51,622 nt of DNA, taken from the NCBI GenBank assembly GCA_041749275.1, contig JBGTBQ010000458.1, positions 1-51,622 of the forward strand. Reading direction: 5' to 3'. Under the pieces are notes generated by a model. The model was given only the letters and a program-made list of their open reading frames with translations. It had not been told where the DNA came from and ran no database searches. This DNA comes from JBGTBQ01 sp041749275 (lineage in GTDB: Bacteria; Acidobacteriota; Blastocatellia; Pyrinomonadales; Pyrinomonadaceae). A program made the position numbers and the translations under genes. Positions 17,100-24,792 of this stretch are shown here, piece by piece; the stretch's first letter is position 1; every line of letters begins with the position of its first letter.

Positions 17100-17362
17100 C
17101 GCATCCGCGGACGCTTCGCTCGTTTATCCACGGCGTGCGGGAGCCTGCTCACCGGACTTGCGTTTAACGCTAACGACTTGTCGGCTCTAGAACTTTCAAA
17201 ATAGGGAAGCGTATAATCCTGAAGGCAAGCACACTGACGCATGGCGATAAGGATTTTTACCCTCGTCCGTCAAACCATGCCAGTCGTTGAAAGCAGAAGT
17301 ATGACGCCGCCGTAAGCCATCACGATCTTCCCGCACTCCAAGTTGTTCTGAGGATAAGAAAA

Positions 17363-17926
17363 GTGACAGAACTCTTCGCTGGCATCAGCGCTCTGACGGT
17401 CTTTCTGGGCATCGCGGCCATCGGGCTGATCTTTCTCGTCGTCTCGTTCATCTTCGGCGAGTTGCTCGACGACTTCGGCTTTCACAGCGGGGGCGAGGGA
17501 GGCGTTGACGGGCACGGCTTTGTTGACTCTCGTGCGCTCGCCGTCCTCATTACCGCCTTCGGCGGCTTTGGCGCCATCGGCATTCAGTTGGGTCTGAGCG
17601 TGCTGACGAGTTCGCTGCTCGGCTTGGCGAGCGGGATCGTACTCGGCGGGCTGGTCACACTGTTCGGGCGTTTCCTCTACAGCCAGCAGGCTTCGAGTTC
17701 GGTTGGCAACGCGCAGCTTGTGGGCCGCACGGCGCAGGTCACCGTTATGATTCCTTCGGGCGGCATCGGGCAGGTCAGTTGCCGCGTTGGCGAGGAGCGG
17801 ATAGAGAAACTCGCTCGCTCGCGCGAGAGCGTCGAGTTGAAGCCCGGCATGTTGGTCCGCATCGAAGAGATCGCCGGAGACTCGGCCATCGTCAGCCCCG
17901 CCGCTGATTTACAACACTATAAGTAG
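17363..17926 (+). CDS. NfeD-like membrane protein (YqiJ/OB-fold type)
   Basis: A 187-residue protein starting with GTG at 17363, GAGGAT about 8 bases upstream. Two or three membrane segments are evident: residues 8-32 (ISALTVFLGIAAIGLIFLVVSFIF), about 52-72 (SRALAVLITAFGGFGAIGIQLG) and 77-100 (LTSSLLGLASGIVLGGLVTLFG). The C-terminal 75 residues (LVGRTAQVTVMIPSGGIGQVSCRVG ... GMLVRIEEIAGDSAIVSP) form the NfeD-type OB fold. These proteins are paired with flotillins in membrane microdomains, and the flotillin gene follows 53 bases later, strongly supporting the assignment. Confidence 0.85.
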   Translation: MTELFAGISALTVFLGIAAIGLIFLVVSFIFGELLDDFGFHSGGEGGVDGHGFVDSRALAVLITAFGGFGAIGIQLGLSVLTSSLLGLASGIVLGGLVTLFGRFLYSQQASSSVGNAQLVGRTAQVTVMIPSGGIGQVSCRVGEERIEKLARSRESVELKPGMLVRIEEIAGDSAIVSPAADLQHYK

Positions 17927-17978
17927 CGCATGAAGCGATACCGCTATTTGCCGCTCGCTTCGGCGTGGAGAAAAAAAC

Positions 17979-19622
17979 ATGCAGATTGATTTTCAAACTC
18001 TTCTCATCCCGATCATCGTCCTCGTCGTTTCGCTGGCGATCATCATCGCCTTCTGGCTGCTGAGTCGTAACTACATCAAGGTGCCGCCCAACGAGGCCGC
18101 TGTTATTTCGGGCCGTTCGCGGAAGTTGCCGGACGGGACAACGGTGGGCTACCGCCTCGTGCGCGGCGGCGCGACCCTCATTTTCCCCTTTCTTGAGAAG
18201 GTTGATTACCTGAGCCTGAACGTGTTGACGGTGCCGCTTGCGACCTCGCGCGCCTACACGGGGCAGGGCGTGCCCGTCTCGGTGAAGGCGGTGGCGAACG
18301 TCAAGATCAAGGGCGACGACGAAAGCTTGCGCGCGGCGGCGGAGCGCTTCCTCGGCATGAAACCGGAGGAGTTCCACAAGCTCGTCTTCCAGACCCTCGA
18401 AGGCCACCTGCGCGCCATCCTCGGCACGCTGACCGTCGAAGAGATCAACAACGACCGGCAGAGCTTCGCCCAGAAACTTACGACCGAGGCGGCGGGCGAC
18501 CTCGAAAAGATGGGCATCGGTCTCGACGCGCTGACCATTCAGGAGATCAGCGACGATGAAGGGTATCTTGACTCACTCGGCAAGCGGCGCACGGCGGAAG
18601 TCCAACGCGACGCTGATATCGGCGAGGCCGAGGCCAAGCGCGACTCGAAGATCAAGGCCGCGCTCGCCATGCAGGAGGGCGAAAAGGTCAAGCTCGAATC
18701 CGAAGCTCTCATCGCGGCCTCGACGCGCGAGACGGAGGTCAAGCGGGCGCAGTACATGGCGGAAATCCAGCGCGAAAAGGCGAAGTCCGAACAGTCGGGG
18801 CCGCTCGCCGACGCGAAGGCGCGGCAGGAAGTCGTCGCCGAAGAAGTCCGCATCGAGCGCATCCGCACGCAGGAGCAAATCGCCGTACAGGAGCAGGAAG
18901 TTCTCCGCCGGGAGAAAGAGCTGGAGGCAACCATCGTCAAGAAGGCCGAGGCCGACCGCCGCGCCGCCGTCTTGCGCGCGCAGGGCGAGCAGGAGGCGGC
19001 CATCCTCGCCGCCGAGGGGCGCAAGCAGGCGATGATCGCCGCCGCCGAAGCGGAGAACCAGAAGCTTCAGCGTGAGGGGCAGGGACGTGCCTCGGCCATC
19101 GAGGCCGAAGGTCGCGCGGAGGCCGAGAAGATCAAAGCTCTCGGTCTGGCGGAGGCCGAAAAGATTCAGGCGCAAGGTCTCGCCGAGGCGAAGTCCATCG
19201 AAGCACGCGGACTCGCCGAGGCCGCCGCGATTCAGAAGAAGGCCGATGCGTGGCGCGAGTTCAACGACGCGGCGCGGCTGCAAACAGTTCTCGAAAAACT
19301 GCCCGCCATCATCGAGGCCACGGCCCCCGCGCTCCGCGCCGTCGCCGAGCCGCTCGGCAACATAGACAAGGTCGTCATGATTGACCACGGGGGCGCGGAA
19401 GGGAACGGCCACGGCTCCGGCGGCATCAACCGCTTCGCGCAGACCGGCCCCACGGTCATCTTCGGACTCCTCCAGCAGTTGCAGTCGCTCGGGCTGAACG
19501 TGCCGGAAGTGCTGGCGCAACTCGGCGTAAAGACCGACGGCGACAAGGCCACGCCGCTCCCCGCGACCGCCAACACGAAGACCGTCGAACCGGAGAACGG
19601 CAACCGTCAAGACGAGAAGTAA
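17979..19622 (+). CDS. Flotillin-family (SPFH) protein
   Basis: A 547-residue protein with one N-terminal membrane segment (LLIPIIVLVVSLAIIIAFWLL, residues 8-28), an SPFH domain (about 32-210: NYIKVPPNEAAVISGRS, ARAYTGQGVPVSVKAVANVKI, AAERFLGMKPEEF, LRAILGTLTVEEINNDRQ, MGIGLDALTIQEISDDEGYLDSLGKRR) and a long alanine/glutamate-rich coiled coil (about 215-425) with repeated EAEKIKALGLAEAEKIQA-like units. The tail ends in an acidic, asparagine-containing segment. Flotillins scaffold ordered membrane patches for transport and signalling complexes. With nfeD just upstream it forms the standard pair. The start has no strong SD but a purine-rich GGAGAAAAAA precedes it. Confidence 0.93.
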   Translation: MQIDFQTLLIPIIVLVVSLAIIIAFWLLSRNYIKVPPNEAAVISGRSRKLPDGTTVGYRLVRGGATLIFPFLEKVDYLSLNVLTVPLATSRAYTGQGVPVSVKAVANVKIKGDDESLRAAAERFLGMKPEEFHKLVFQTLEGHLRAILGTLTVEEINNDRQSFAQKLTTEAAGDLEKMGIGLDALTIQEISDDEGYLDSLGKRRTAEVQRDADIGEAEAKRDSKIKAALAMQEGEKVKLESEALIAASTRETEVKRAQYMAEIQREKAKSEQSGPLADAKARQEVVAEEVRIERIRTQEQIAVQEQEVLRREKELEATIVKKAEADRRAAVLRAQGEQEAAILAAEGRKQAMIAAAEAENQKLQREGQGRASAIEAEGRAEAEKIKALGLAEAEKIQAQGLAEAKSIEARGLAEAAAIQKKADAWREFNDAARLQTVLEKLPAIIEATAPALRAVAEPLGNIDKVVMIDHGGAEGNGHGSGGINRFAQTGPTVIFGLLQQLQSLGLNVPEVLAQLGVKTDGDKATPLPATANTKTVEPENGNRQDEK

Positions 19623-19647
19623 AGGCGAGACACTTTATCCTTTGTTT

Positions 19648-19845
19648 AGAGCGTATCTCAAAAGCCCCGCTAGGGGCGAAATGTTTGTAGCTCGCAGGCG
19701 TTCTCTGTGCCCCTCTCAGCCCCGGAGGGGCGGCAGCGTCCACATTCCGCTCCTGACGGAGCTGCATCTCTCAGAGCTGGCCGTGTGCTACAAACATTCC
19801 GCTCCTGACGGAGCTGACTCCAAGCTAACTTTTTAGACACGCTCT
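19648..19845. mobile_element. MITE-like composite repeat with 16-bp imperfect terminal inverted repeats
   Basis: The ends AGAGCGTATCTCAAAA (19648-19663) and TTTTTAGACACGCTCT (19830-19845) are inverted repeats with two mismatches. Inside are units GCCCCGCTAGGGGCGAAATG+TTTGTAG, CAGCCCCGGAGGGGC and two copies of ACATTCCGCTCCTGACGGAG+CTG. The same units occur at 40025-40174. There is no transposase frame. Ends and inner units suggest a small non-autonomous element or a nest of repeats. Confidence 0.5.
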
Positions 19846-19852
19846 GAGAGGT

Positions 19853-19904
19853 GGGCGACGCTCGCCGGCTCAAGCTCCGTGACTTGAGCCGGCGAGTATC
19901 GCCC
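19853..19904. repeat. Long imperfect hairpin
   Basis: GGGCGA plus CTCGCCGGCTCAAG pair with CTTGAGCCGGCGAG plus TCGCCC, interrupted by a 2-base internal loop. The tail GCCCGCCTTTAAACGTTCG resembles the family B palindrome end (GCCCGCCTCTAAACGGTCG), so it is probably a degenerate family B copy. Confidence 0.65.
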
Positions 19905-20000
19905 GCCTTTAAACGTTCGTTGGTTTGAGTGATGACTGCCCTTTGTTTGAGAGGCAGCACATTTTTGAAACTCCGATTTGACGCGCCGCGTAATAAGGAC

Positions 20001-20026
20001 TACTGTATTAATCAACTAATACAGTA
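20001..20026 (+). promoter_or_regulatory. Perfect 10-bp dyad over the GntR gene start, putative autoregulatory operator
   Basis: TACTGTATTA (20001-20010), spacer ATCAAC, TAATACAGTA (20017-20026). The last base is the A of the ATG. Central TGTATTA-like half sites with GT...AC symmetry fit operators of the YtrA subfamily of GntR regulators, which usually repress their own ABC operon. No Shine-Dalgarno sequence precedes the start, so the operator may cover a promoter giving a leaderless mRNA. Confidence 0.7.
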
Positions 20027-20451
20027 TGGCGGTGGAAAATCGAGTGTTTATCACGATTGATGCGTCGAGCGGGCTGCCGATTTATGTCCAGATCGTCAAC
20101 CAGATCAAGACCGGCATCGCCATGGGGCGGTTGCTGCCGGAAGACCCCTTGCCTTCGGTGCGGCAGCTTGCGACGGAGCTGGCGGTCAACCCGAACACGG
20201 TCGCGCGGGCTTATCTCGATCTTGAGTACGAGGGCATTATCTACAAACGTCAGGGGGCGGGCACTTTCGTTTCAAGTCAGGGCGTCGAGATGTCGAAGAA
20301 CGCGCGGCGAAAGATGTTGAGCGACCTGATTGAAAAGGCGCTGGTCGAGGGGGTGAATCTCGGCCTCAGCGAAGACGACCTGCGCCACAGTTTCGACAAG
20401 GTGCTTGAAAAGATTATGGGGGCGCGGCAGGCGGAGACGGTCGGACGGTGA
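20026..20451 (+). CDS. GntR-family regulator, YtrA subfamily
   Basis: A 141-residue protein: an N-terminal winged helix (residues about 12-80; IYVQIVNQIKTGIAMGRLLPEDPLPSVRQLATELAVNPNTVARAYLDLEYEGIIYKRQGAGTFVS pattern, the classic GntR signature) and a short helical C-terminus of about 50 residues (ARRKMLSDLIEKALVEGVNLG), which is the YtrA type rather than a full effector domain. YtrA-type proteins repress ABC transporter operons that answer cell-envelope stress. It overlaps the next ABC ATPase gene by 4 bases and has an operator-like dyad over its own start. Confidence 0.92.
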   Translation: MAVENRVFITIDASSGLPIYVQIVNQIKTGIAMGRLLPEDPLPSVRQLATELAVNPNTVARAYLDLEYEGIIYKRQGAGTFVSSQGVEMSKNARRKMLSDLIEKALVEGVNLGLSEDDLRHSFDKVLEKIMGARQAETVGR

Positions 20452-21410
20452 CGGATAAGAGCGGACGAGCGAGAAAAGAGATGAACATTGAAAAGGATTT
20501 TAACGCGGGCGATTACGCCATTGAGACGGTAAATCTGGGCCGCAAGTTCGGCTCATTCGAGGCGGTACGCGGCGTTGATATGAAGGTGTTGAGGGGCACG
20601 GTGTTCGGTCTGCTCGGCGTGAACGGCGCGGGCAAATCCACGATCATCAAGATGCTCGTCGGCCATCTGCGACCGAGTTACGGCGAAATCCGACTGCTGG
20701 GCCGCGCGCCCGAAGAAGACCCGGTCGGCATTCGTCGCCGCGTCGCCTACGTCTCGGAGAATCGCTACCTGTATGAGTGGATGACCGTCGGCGAGAGCCT
20801 CAAGTTCACGCGCGCTTTCCACGAAAATTGGGACGACCGCAAGGCAGCGGACTTGTTGAAAAGATTCAGCCTGCCACCGGAAAAGAAGGTGAAGCAGCTC
20901 TCGCGCGGCAATCGCGCGCGGCTCTGCCTGCTGCTCGCGCTCTCTTACAATCCCGAACTCATCATCCTCGACGAGCCGACTTCCGGACTCGACCCGATTG
21001 TGCGCCGCGACTTTATCGAGAACATCATCTCCGAGATCAGCGACGAGGGAAAGACGGTGCTCTTCTCTTCGCACATCGTCGAAGAGATCGAGCGGGTGGC
21101 GGATAACGTCGGCATCATCAACGACGGCGAGATTTTGCTTACGTCTTCGATTGACGAAATCAAGAGTTCGTACAAGCGCATCCGCTACGCGACGAACGGG
21201 ACGCGGCCAGAATTGGCGGGCGTGCCCGGCGTGCTGGCGGTCGAGAACGGACGGCACGAGCAGGTCTTGACGGTGCAGGGCTGGGGTGAAGAGACGCTTC
21301 GTGCGCTCGGCGGTCGCGGCGTCTCGAATCCGGAGGTGTTGCCCATCTCGCTCGAAGACATTTTCGTGAACACGGTGCGCGCCGAGCGCGAGCGGAGGGC
21401 GAATCAATGA
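20448..21410 (+). CDS. ABC transporter ATP-binding protein
   Basis: A 320-residue ATPase, starting with GTG in a GTGA overlap with the regulator stop; an ATG at 20481 is the alternative. Walker A is GVNGAGKST, Walker B LIILDEPTSGLDP, followed by the switch histidine in VLFSSHIVEEIE. The signature motif is LSRGNRARL rather than LSGGQ, a degenerate form common in YtrB/BcrA-like exporters. The C-terminal 75 residues after the ATPase core resemble those of drug or bacteriocin exporters. It works with the permease encoded directly downstream. Confidence 0.92.
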   Translation: MTDKSGRARKEMNIEKDFNAGDYAIETVNLGRKFGSFEAVRGVDMKVLRGTVFGLLGVNGAGKSTIIKMLVGHLRPSYGEIRLLGRAPEEDPVGIRRRVAYVSENRYLYEWMTVGESLKFTRAFHENWDDRKAADLLKRFSLPPEKKVKQLSRGNRARLCLLLALSYNPELIILDEPTSGLDPIVRRDFIENIISEISDEGKTVLFSSHIVEEIERVADNVGIINDGEILLTSSIDEIKSSYKRIRYATNGTRPELAGVPGVLAVENGRHEQVLTVQGWGEETLRALGGRGVSNPEVLPISLEDIFVNTVRAERERRANQ

Positions 21411-22213
21411 CGGGTGCGATGTTGAAAGCGATGCTCTGGAAGGAGTGGCGCGAGACGCGCTTGAAGTGGCTCGCGTTCGCGCTGGCGTTTCACATCCCGC
21501 TCGCCATCGCGGGGCTGTTTCTGGCGCTTCAGGAGTCGGTGCGGTTCGACGTGCGGGTGATGACGGACGGCTACGCGGCCTACGTGCTTGCAGGCGCGCT
21601 CGTCTTACAATCGGGCTTTCTGATTACGGCGGGGCTGTTCCTGCTCTCGTTCTTCGCGGTCGGGTCGGTCGGGGCGGAGCTGGACAACCGCAGCATCTTC
21701 TTCCTCTTCGACCGCCCCGTCCGGCGCTGGCAGGTGCTTCTGTTCAAGTTCGTGGTCGGTGCGGTGCAGACGACGACGTGCGTGGGGCTGTCGATTTTGA
21801 CGACGGTCACGCTCGTTTACGTGGCGCTGGCGGCGATGTCGAGCGGCGTGACGCTCGATGGGTCGTGGACGGGTTTCGTCAACGTCATCTCGAACGCGAT
21901 GCGCGGGACGGTATGGACGATGGCGATTGCGCTGATGGTCTACTCGGCGACGTTCCTCTTCTCGGTGCTGTTCGAGAAGTGGTGGATCGCCGTCATCGCG
22001 GGCGCTGTCTCGCTCGTCCTGATGTTCTACAACCTCGGCGGCAAGTTCTTCGAGTGGGTCATCAGCAGCGCCACGAGCAAACCAAGCAGCGAGGAACTCA
22101 ATCTTGAAGTCTACGGACGCCTCGACCCCGTGCCGCTCCTCGTCATGCTCGTCGTGGCGACCGGGTTCTACCTCGCCTCGCAGTACGTCTTCGAGCGGAA
22201 GGAAATGCGGTAG
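21407..22213 (+). CDS. ABC-2 type transporter permease
   Basis: A 268-residue integral membrane protein in ATGA overlap with the ATPase gene. It starts with a cytoplasmic amphipathic piece (MLKAMLWKEWRETRLKWL) typical of ABC-2 permeases and has about six hydrophobic segments: LAFALAFHIPLAIAGLFLAL, YVLAGALVLQSGFLITAGLFLLSFF, VGAVQTTTCVGLSILTTVTLVYVAL, GTVWTMAIALMVYSATFLFSVLF, WIAVIAGAVSLVLMFYNLGG and VPLLVMLVVATGFYLASQYVF. Segment SVGAELDNRSIFFLFDRPV is the usual conserved loop. Probably an exporter regulated by the GntR protein; substrate unknown. Confidence 0.88.
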   Translation: MTGAMLKAMLWKEWRETRLKWLAFALAFHIPLAIAGLFLALQESVRFDVRVMTDGYAAYVLAGALVLQSGFLITAGLFLLSFFAVGSVGAELDNRSIFFLFDRPVRRWQVLLFKFVVGAVQTTTCVGLSILTTVTLVYVALAAMSSGVTLDGSWTGFVNVISNAMRGTVWTMAIALMVYSATFLFSVLFEKWWIAVIAGAVSLVLMFYNLGGKFFEWVISSATSKPSSEELNLEVYGRLDPVPLLVMLVVATGFYLASQYVFERKEMR

Positions 22214-22260
22214 CCGCAAAATAAATTCATCATCGGTTTAGTTATCAACGGAGGTGTGTA

Positions 22261-23979
22261 GTGAACAGATTGAAACGGAAATCTTTCGTGGTCGGGATAA
22301 TCTTGGGCGCGCTGGCGCTCGTCTTCGGGGTGGTCATGCTCGCCAAGCCGAGCAAGGCGGAGGCGCCGCGGCTCGAAGCGTATCTGCCGTCGGACACGGT
22401 CGGCTTCGTGCAGGTGAGCGACCTGCGGGCGCAGGCTTTGCACATCATCGAGTCGGAGGCGTGGCGCGCGTTCAGCCAAGAGAACCAGTCGGCCAGCTCG
22501 CTGATGATGATGGCCCTCAACCACGCGAACGTGCTCGACGCCTCTTACGCGGTGGCGCTCCTCGGCACGGAAGCGGACGAGAAGGGCAACCCGCGTCCGG
22601 CCTTCGTGCTCGTCGGGGAGTTTGACAGCGAGACCAATCGCCGCCAGTTCCAGCACCTCTTTCTGCAACTGGGGCGCAGGGTGAACGCGAGAGGCGTCGA
22701 ATCGAACTCCGAAGAGTACGGCAACGCCAAGATCACCGTGGTCAAGGAGGCGGGGGGCGAGGCGTTCACCTACGCGCAGGGGGGCAGCACCTTTCTCCTC
22801 TCGAACAGCACGGACGCGATCAAGAAGGTCTTAGACGTGCGCGCCGGTAAGGCGAAGTCTCTGGAGACGAACGAGACGTTCCTGCGCGCGCGCACGCGCA
22901 CGGCGAGCCGCGAGGGGATGTTCGGCTACCTCGACGGCGCGGCTTTGGCGCGCGTAGTCGAGAGCGCGCCCGCCGCGATGTCCGAAGGGCAGGGCGCGGC
23001 CTTCCGCCAACTCTTCGACGGGCTGGGTTTGAAGTCGCTGGAGTCGGTGGCTATGTCGAGCGCGTTCGCGGACGGGCGCGTGGTCGAGCGCGTCGCGGTA
23101 GCCGCGCCGAACGCGGAGGGCGTCTTAAAGACCGTCACGCGGAACCCGCCGACCGAGCGGGCGCTCTTGGCTCTCGTCCCGGCGGACGCGCTCCAAGCCT
23201 TCGACGCTTCGGTGGCCGGCGGGCCGCAGGTCTTCGATGAGATGCTCGCGCTGGCCGAGCAGGCTTCGGCCAACGGCGCGAAGAAGACCCCGGCCAGCGT
23301 GCTCCGCGAGTTCACCGAGAAGACGGGCATTGATTTGCGAGGCGAGATCGTCGGCGCGCTCGGCGCCGAGGTCTGCGCGGCGCAACTCGCTTCGGGCGAT
23401 GAGCGCGGCGGCGTCGTGATTCTCAGTCTCAAGGACGAGGCGGCGTTCGCGCGCGTGCTCGATAAGGTGGCGCAGGAGAAGAAGGCCAACGTTACTTCGC
23501 GCGAGTACAAGGGCGTGACGGTGTGGCAGATGACCGGCGAGAAGGGGCACGGCCCGACTTATGCTTTTCTCAACGGCAACTTCGTGGCGAGCGGTGACGC
23601 GTTCGCGGTCGAGCGCGTGATTGACACGGCGCAGGGCGGCGCGTCGCTTGCGGCCTCGGACGCCTACCGCGCAGCCACCGCGGGCATCGAAGGCGGGCCG
23701 CAGTTCGTCTACTTCAACTCGAACGCGGACTATCTCGCGCGCCTCGGCGCGTCGCTCTCGAACAAGGAGCACGAGTTCAAGTCGCAGGGCACGGCGTCCA
23801 ACCTCCGTCCGAGCTTCGCCTTCGGCGTCGCGCGCGCCGACGGCTTTTACATCGAAAGCCGCTCGCCGCTCGGCGCCTTCCAGCGCGTGCTCGCGGGCAT
23901 GACCGCCCGCCTCTCGAACGAGAAGGCGGGCAAGACCGTGGAGAAGAAGGTGGAGAAGCAGGCGGGCGCCGCCGAGTAA
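22261..23979 (+). CDS. DUF3352-type membrane-anchored protein
   Basis: A 572-residue protein beginning with GTG at 22261 (GGAGGT 6-7 bases upstream). One membrane segment (residues 9-27, VVGIILGALALVFGVVMLA) is followed by a large extracytoplasmic part with the DUF3352 look: APRLEAYLPSDTVGFVQVSDLRA near the start, repeated GxxFxYAQGGSTFLLSN and FAYLNGNFVASGD-type segments, EKTGIDLRGEIVGALGAEVC. It ends with a lysine/glutamate tail (NEKAGKTVEKKVEKQAG). The family is common in Acidobacteria and Cyanobacteria and functionally uncharacterised. It follows the ABC operon by 47 bases in the same direction and could be transcribed with it. Confidence 0.75.
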   Translation: MNRLKRKSFVVGIILGALALVFGVVMLAKPSKAEAPRLEAYLPSDTVGFVQVSDLRAQALHIIESEAWRAFSQENQSASSLMMMALNHANVLDASYAVALLGTEADEKGNPRPAFVLVGEFDSETNRRQFQHLFLQLGRRVNARGVESNSEEYGNAKITVVKEAGGEAFTYAQGGSTFLLSNSTDAIKKVLDVRAGKAKSLETNETFLRARTRTASREGMFGYLDGAALARVVESAPAAMSEGQGAAFRQLFDGLGLKSLESVAMSSAFADGRVVERVAVAAPNAEGVLKTVTRNPPTERALLALVPADALQAFDASVAGGPQVFDEMLALAEQASANGAKKTPASVLREFTEKTGIDLRGEIVGALGAEVCAAQLASGDERGGVVILSLKDEAAFARVLDKVAQEKKANVTSREYKGVTVWQMTGEKGHGPTYAFLNGNFVASGDAFAVERVIDTAQGGASLAASDAYRAATAGIEGGPQFVYFNSNADYLARLGASLSNKEHEFKSQGTASNLRPSFAFGVARADGFYIESRSPLGAFQRVLAGMTARLSNEKAGKTVEKKVEKQAGAAE

Positions 23980-23996
23980 CAGGGAAGTAAAAAGTA

Positions 23997-24059
23997 AATA
24001 GGCAAAAGTAAGGAGGATGAGAAGCAGCGTGCTTTTCATCCTCCTTACTTTTGCCTATT
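23997..24059. repeat. Hairpin with 24-bp perfect arms made of short purine-rich units
   Basis: Arms 23997-24020 and 24036-24059 are perfect inverse complements (AATAGGCAAAAGTAAGGAGG... and its complement); AAAGTAA-like words are repeated just before it. It follows the DUF3352 gene by 17 bases. No T-tract follows, but it may stabilise or end the transcript. Confidence 0.7.
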
Positions 24060-24118
24060 GCCTTTGAGTGCTTTGAAAAATTTACTTCATCGCCGCGCCA
24101 ACCATTGCCGCGAAAGCC

Positions 24119-24778
24119 GTGTCTATAGAGTCAACCTTGCGCGAAGGGAAACAAGCGTTGACGAGCGAGAGCGAACTGATCCGGCGGGCGCAGGCGGGCG
24201 AGCGCGAAGCCTTCTGTCAGCTTGCGAGACTGTACGAGCGGCGGATTTACGCGCTGGCGCTGCACTATTGTCGCCGGCCCGAAGACGCCGAAGACCTCTC
24301 ACAGGAGGTCTGGCTAAAGGCGTTCAGGGCGATTGGCGGATTCCGTCAGCAGTCCGGCTTCTACACTTGGCTGCGTCAAATCACCATCAACACGTTTCTC
24401 AACGACCGCCGCGCGGAGACTATGACGCGCGACGAAGTGAGGACGCGGGTCAGGGTTGACAGCCTATCGGAGATGCTCGATGAAACGGCCCTCAAGCCCG
24501 ACGCTCGACACGAAGAGGCGGAAAACGGTTTCCACAAAATGATTCTCGTCGAGCGTGTGATAAGCGCGCTCGGAGAGTTGACGCCGCAACAGAGACTCGT
24601 CTTCCTGCTCAAACACCGCGAGGGCATGACGTGCCGCGAGATTGCGGAGTCGGTCGGAATGTCTATCGGGAGCGTCAAGAAATCGCTCTTTCGCTCGGTG
24701 CATAAACTACGCGCGGAGATGGGAGTGGGAGTCGTCGCCGAAGACTGCGTCGTCCTCGCAGCCGGCGAAGACGGATAA
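24119..24778 (+). CDS. ECF-type RNA polymerase sigma factor
   Basis: A 219-residue sigma-70 family protein starting with GTG at 24119. Region 2 is LIRRAQAGEREAFCQLARLYERRIYALALHYCRRPEDAEDLSQEVWLKAF..., with the conserved DAEDLSQEVWLKAF and the -10 recognition helix FYTWLRQITINTFLNDRR. Region 4 is VERVISALGELTPQQRLVFLLKHREGMTCREIAESVGMSIGSVKKSLFRSVHKLR, a complete helix-turn-helix. The spacing is that of ECF sigma factors. It lies just before the anti-sigma-like/TonB fusion gene, most likely its regulator; it probably drives envelope genes. Confidence 0.92.
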   Translation: MSIESTLREGKQALTSESELIRRAQAGEREAFCQLARLYERRIYALALHYCRRPEDAEDLSQEVWLKAFRAIGGFRQQSGFYTWLRQITINTFLNDRRAETMTRDEVRTRVRVDSLSEMLDETALKPDARHEEAENGFHKMILVERVISALGELTPQQRLVFLLKHREGMTCREIAESVGMSIGSVKKSLFRSVHKLRAEMGVGVVAEDCVVLAAGEDG

Positions 24779-24792
24779 GGTTGGTTAAGAAG

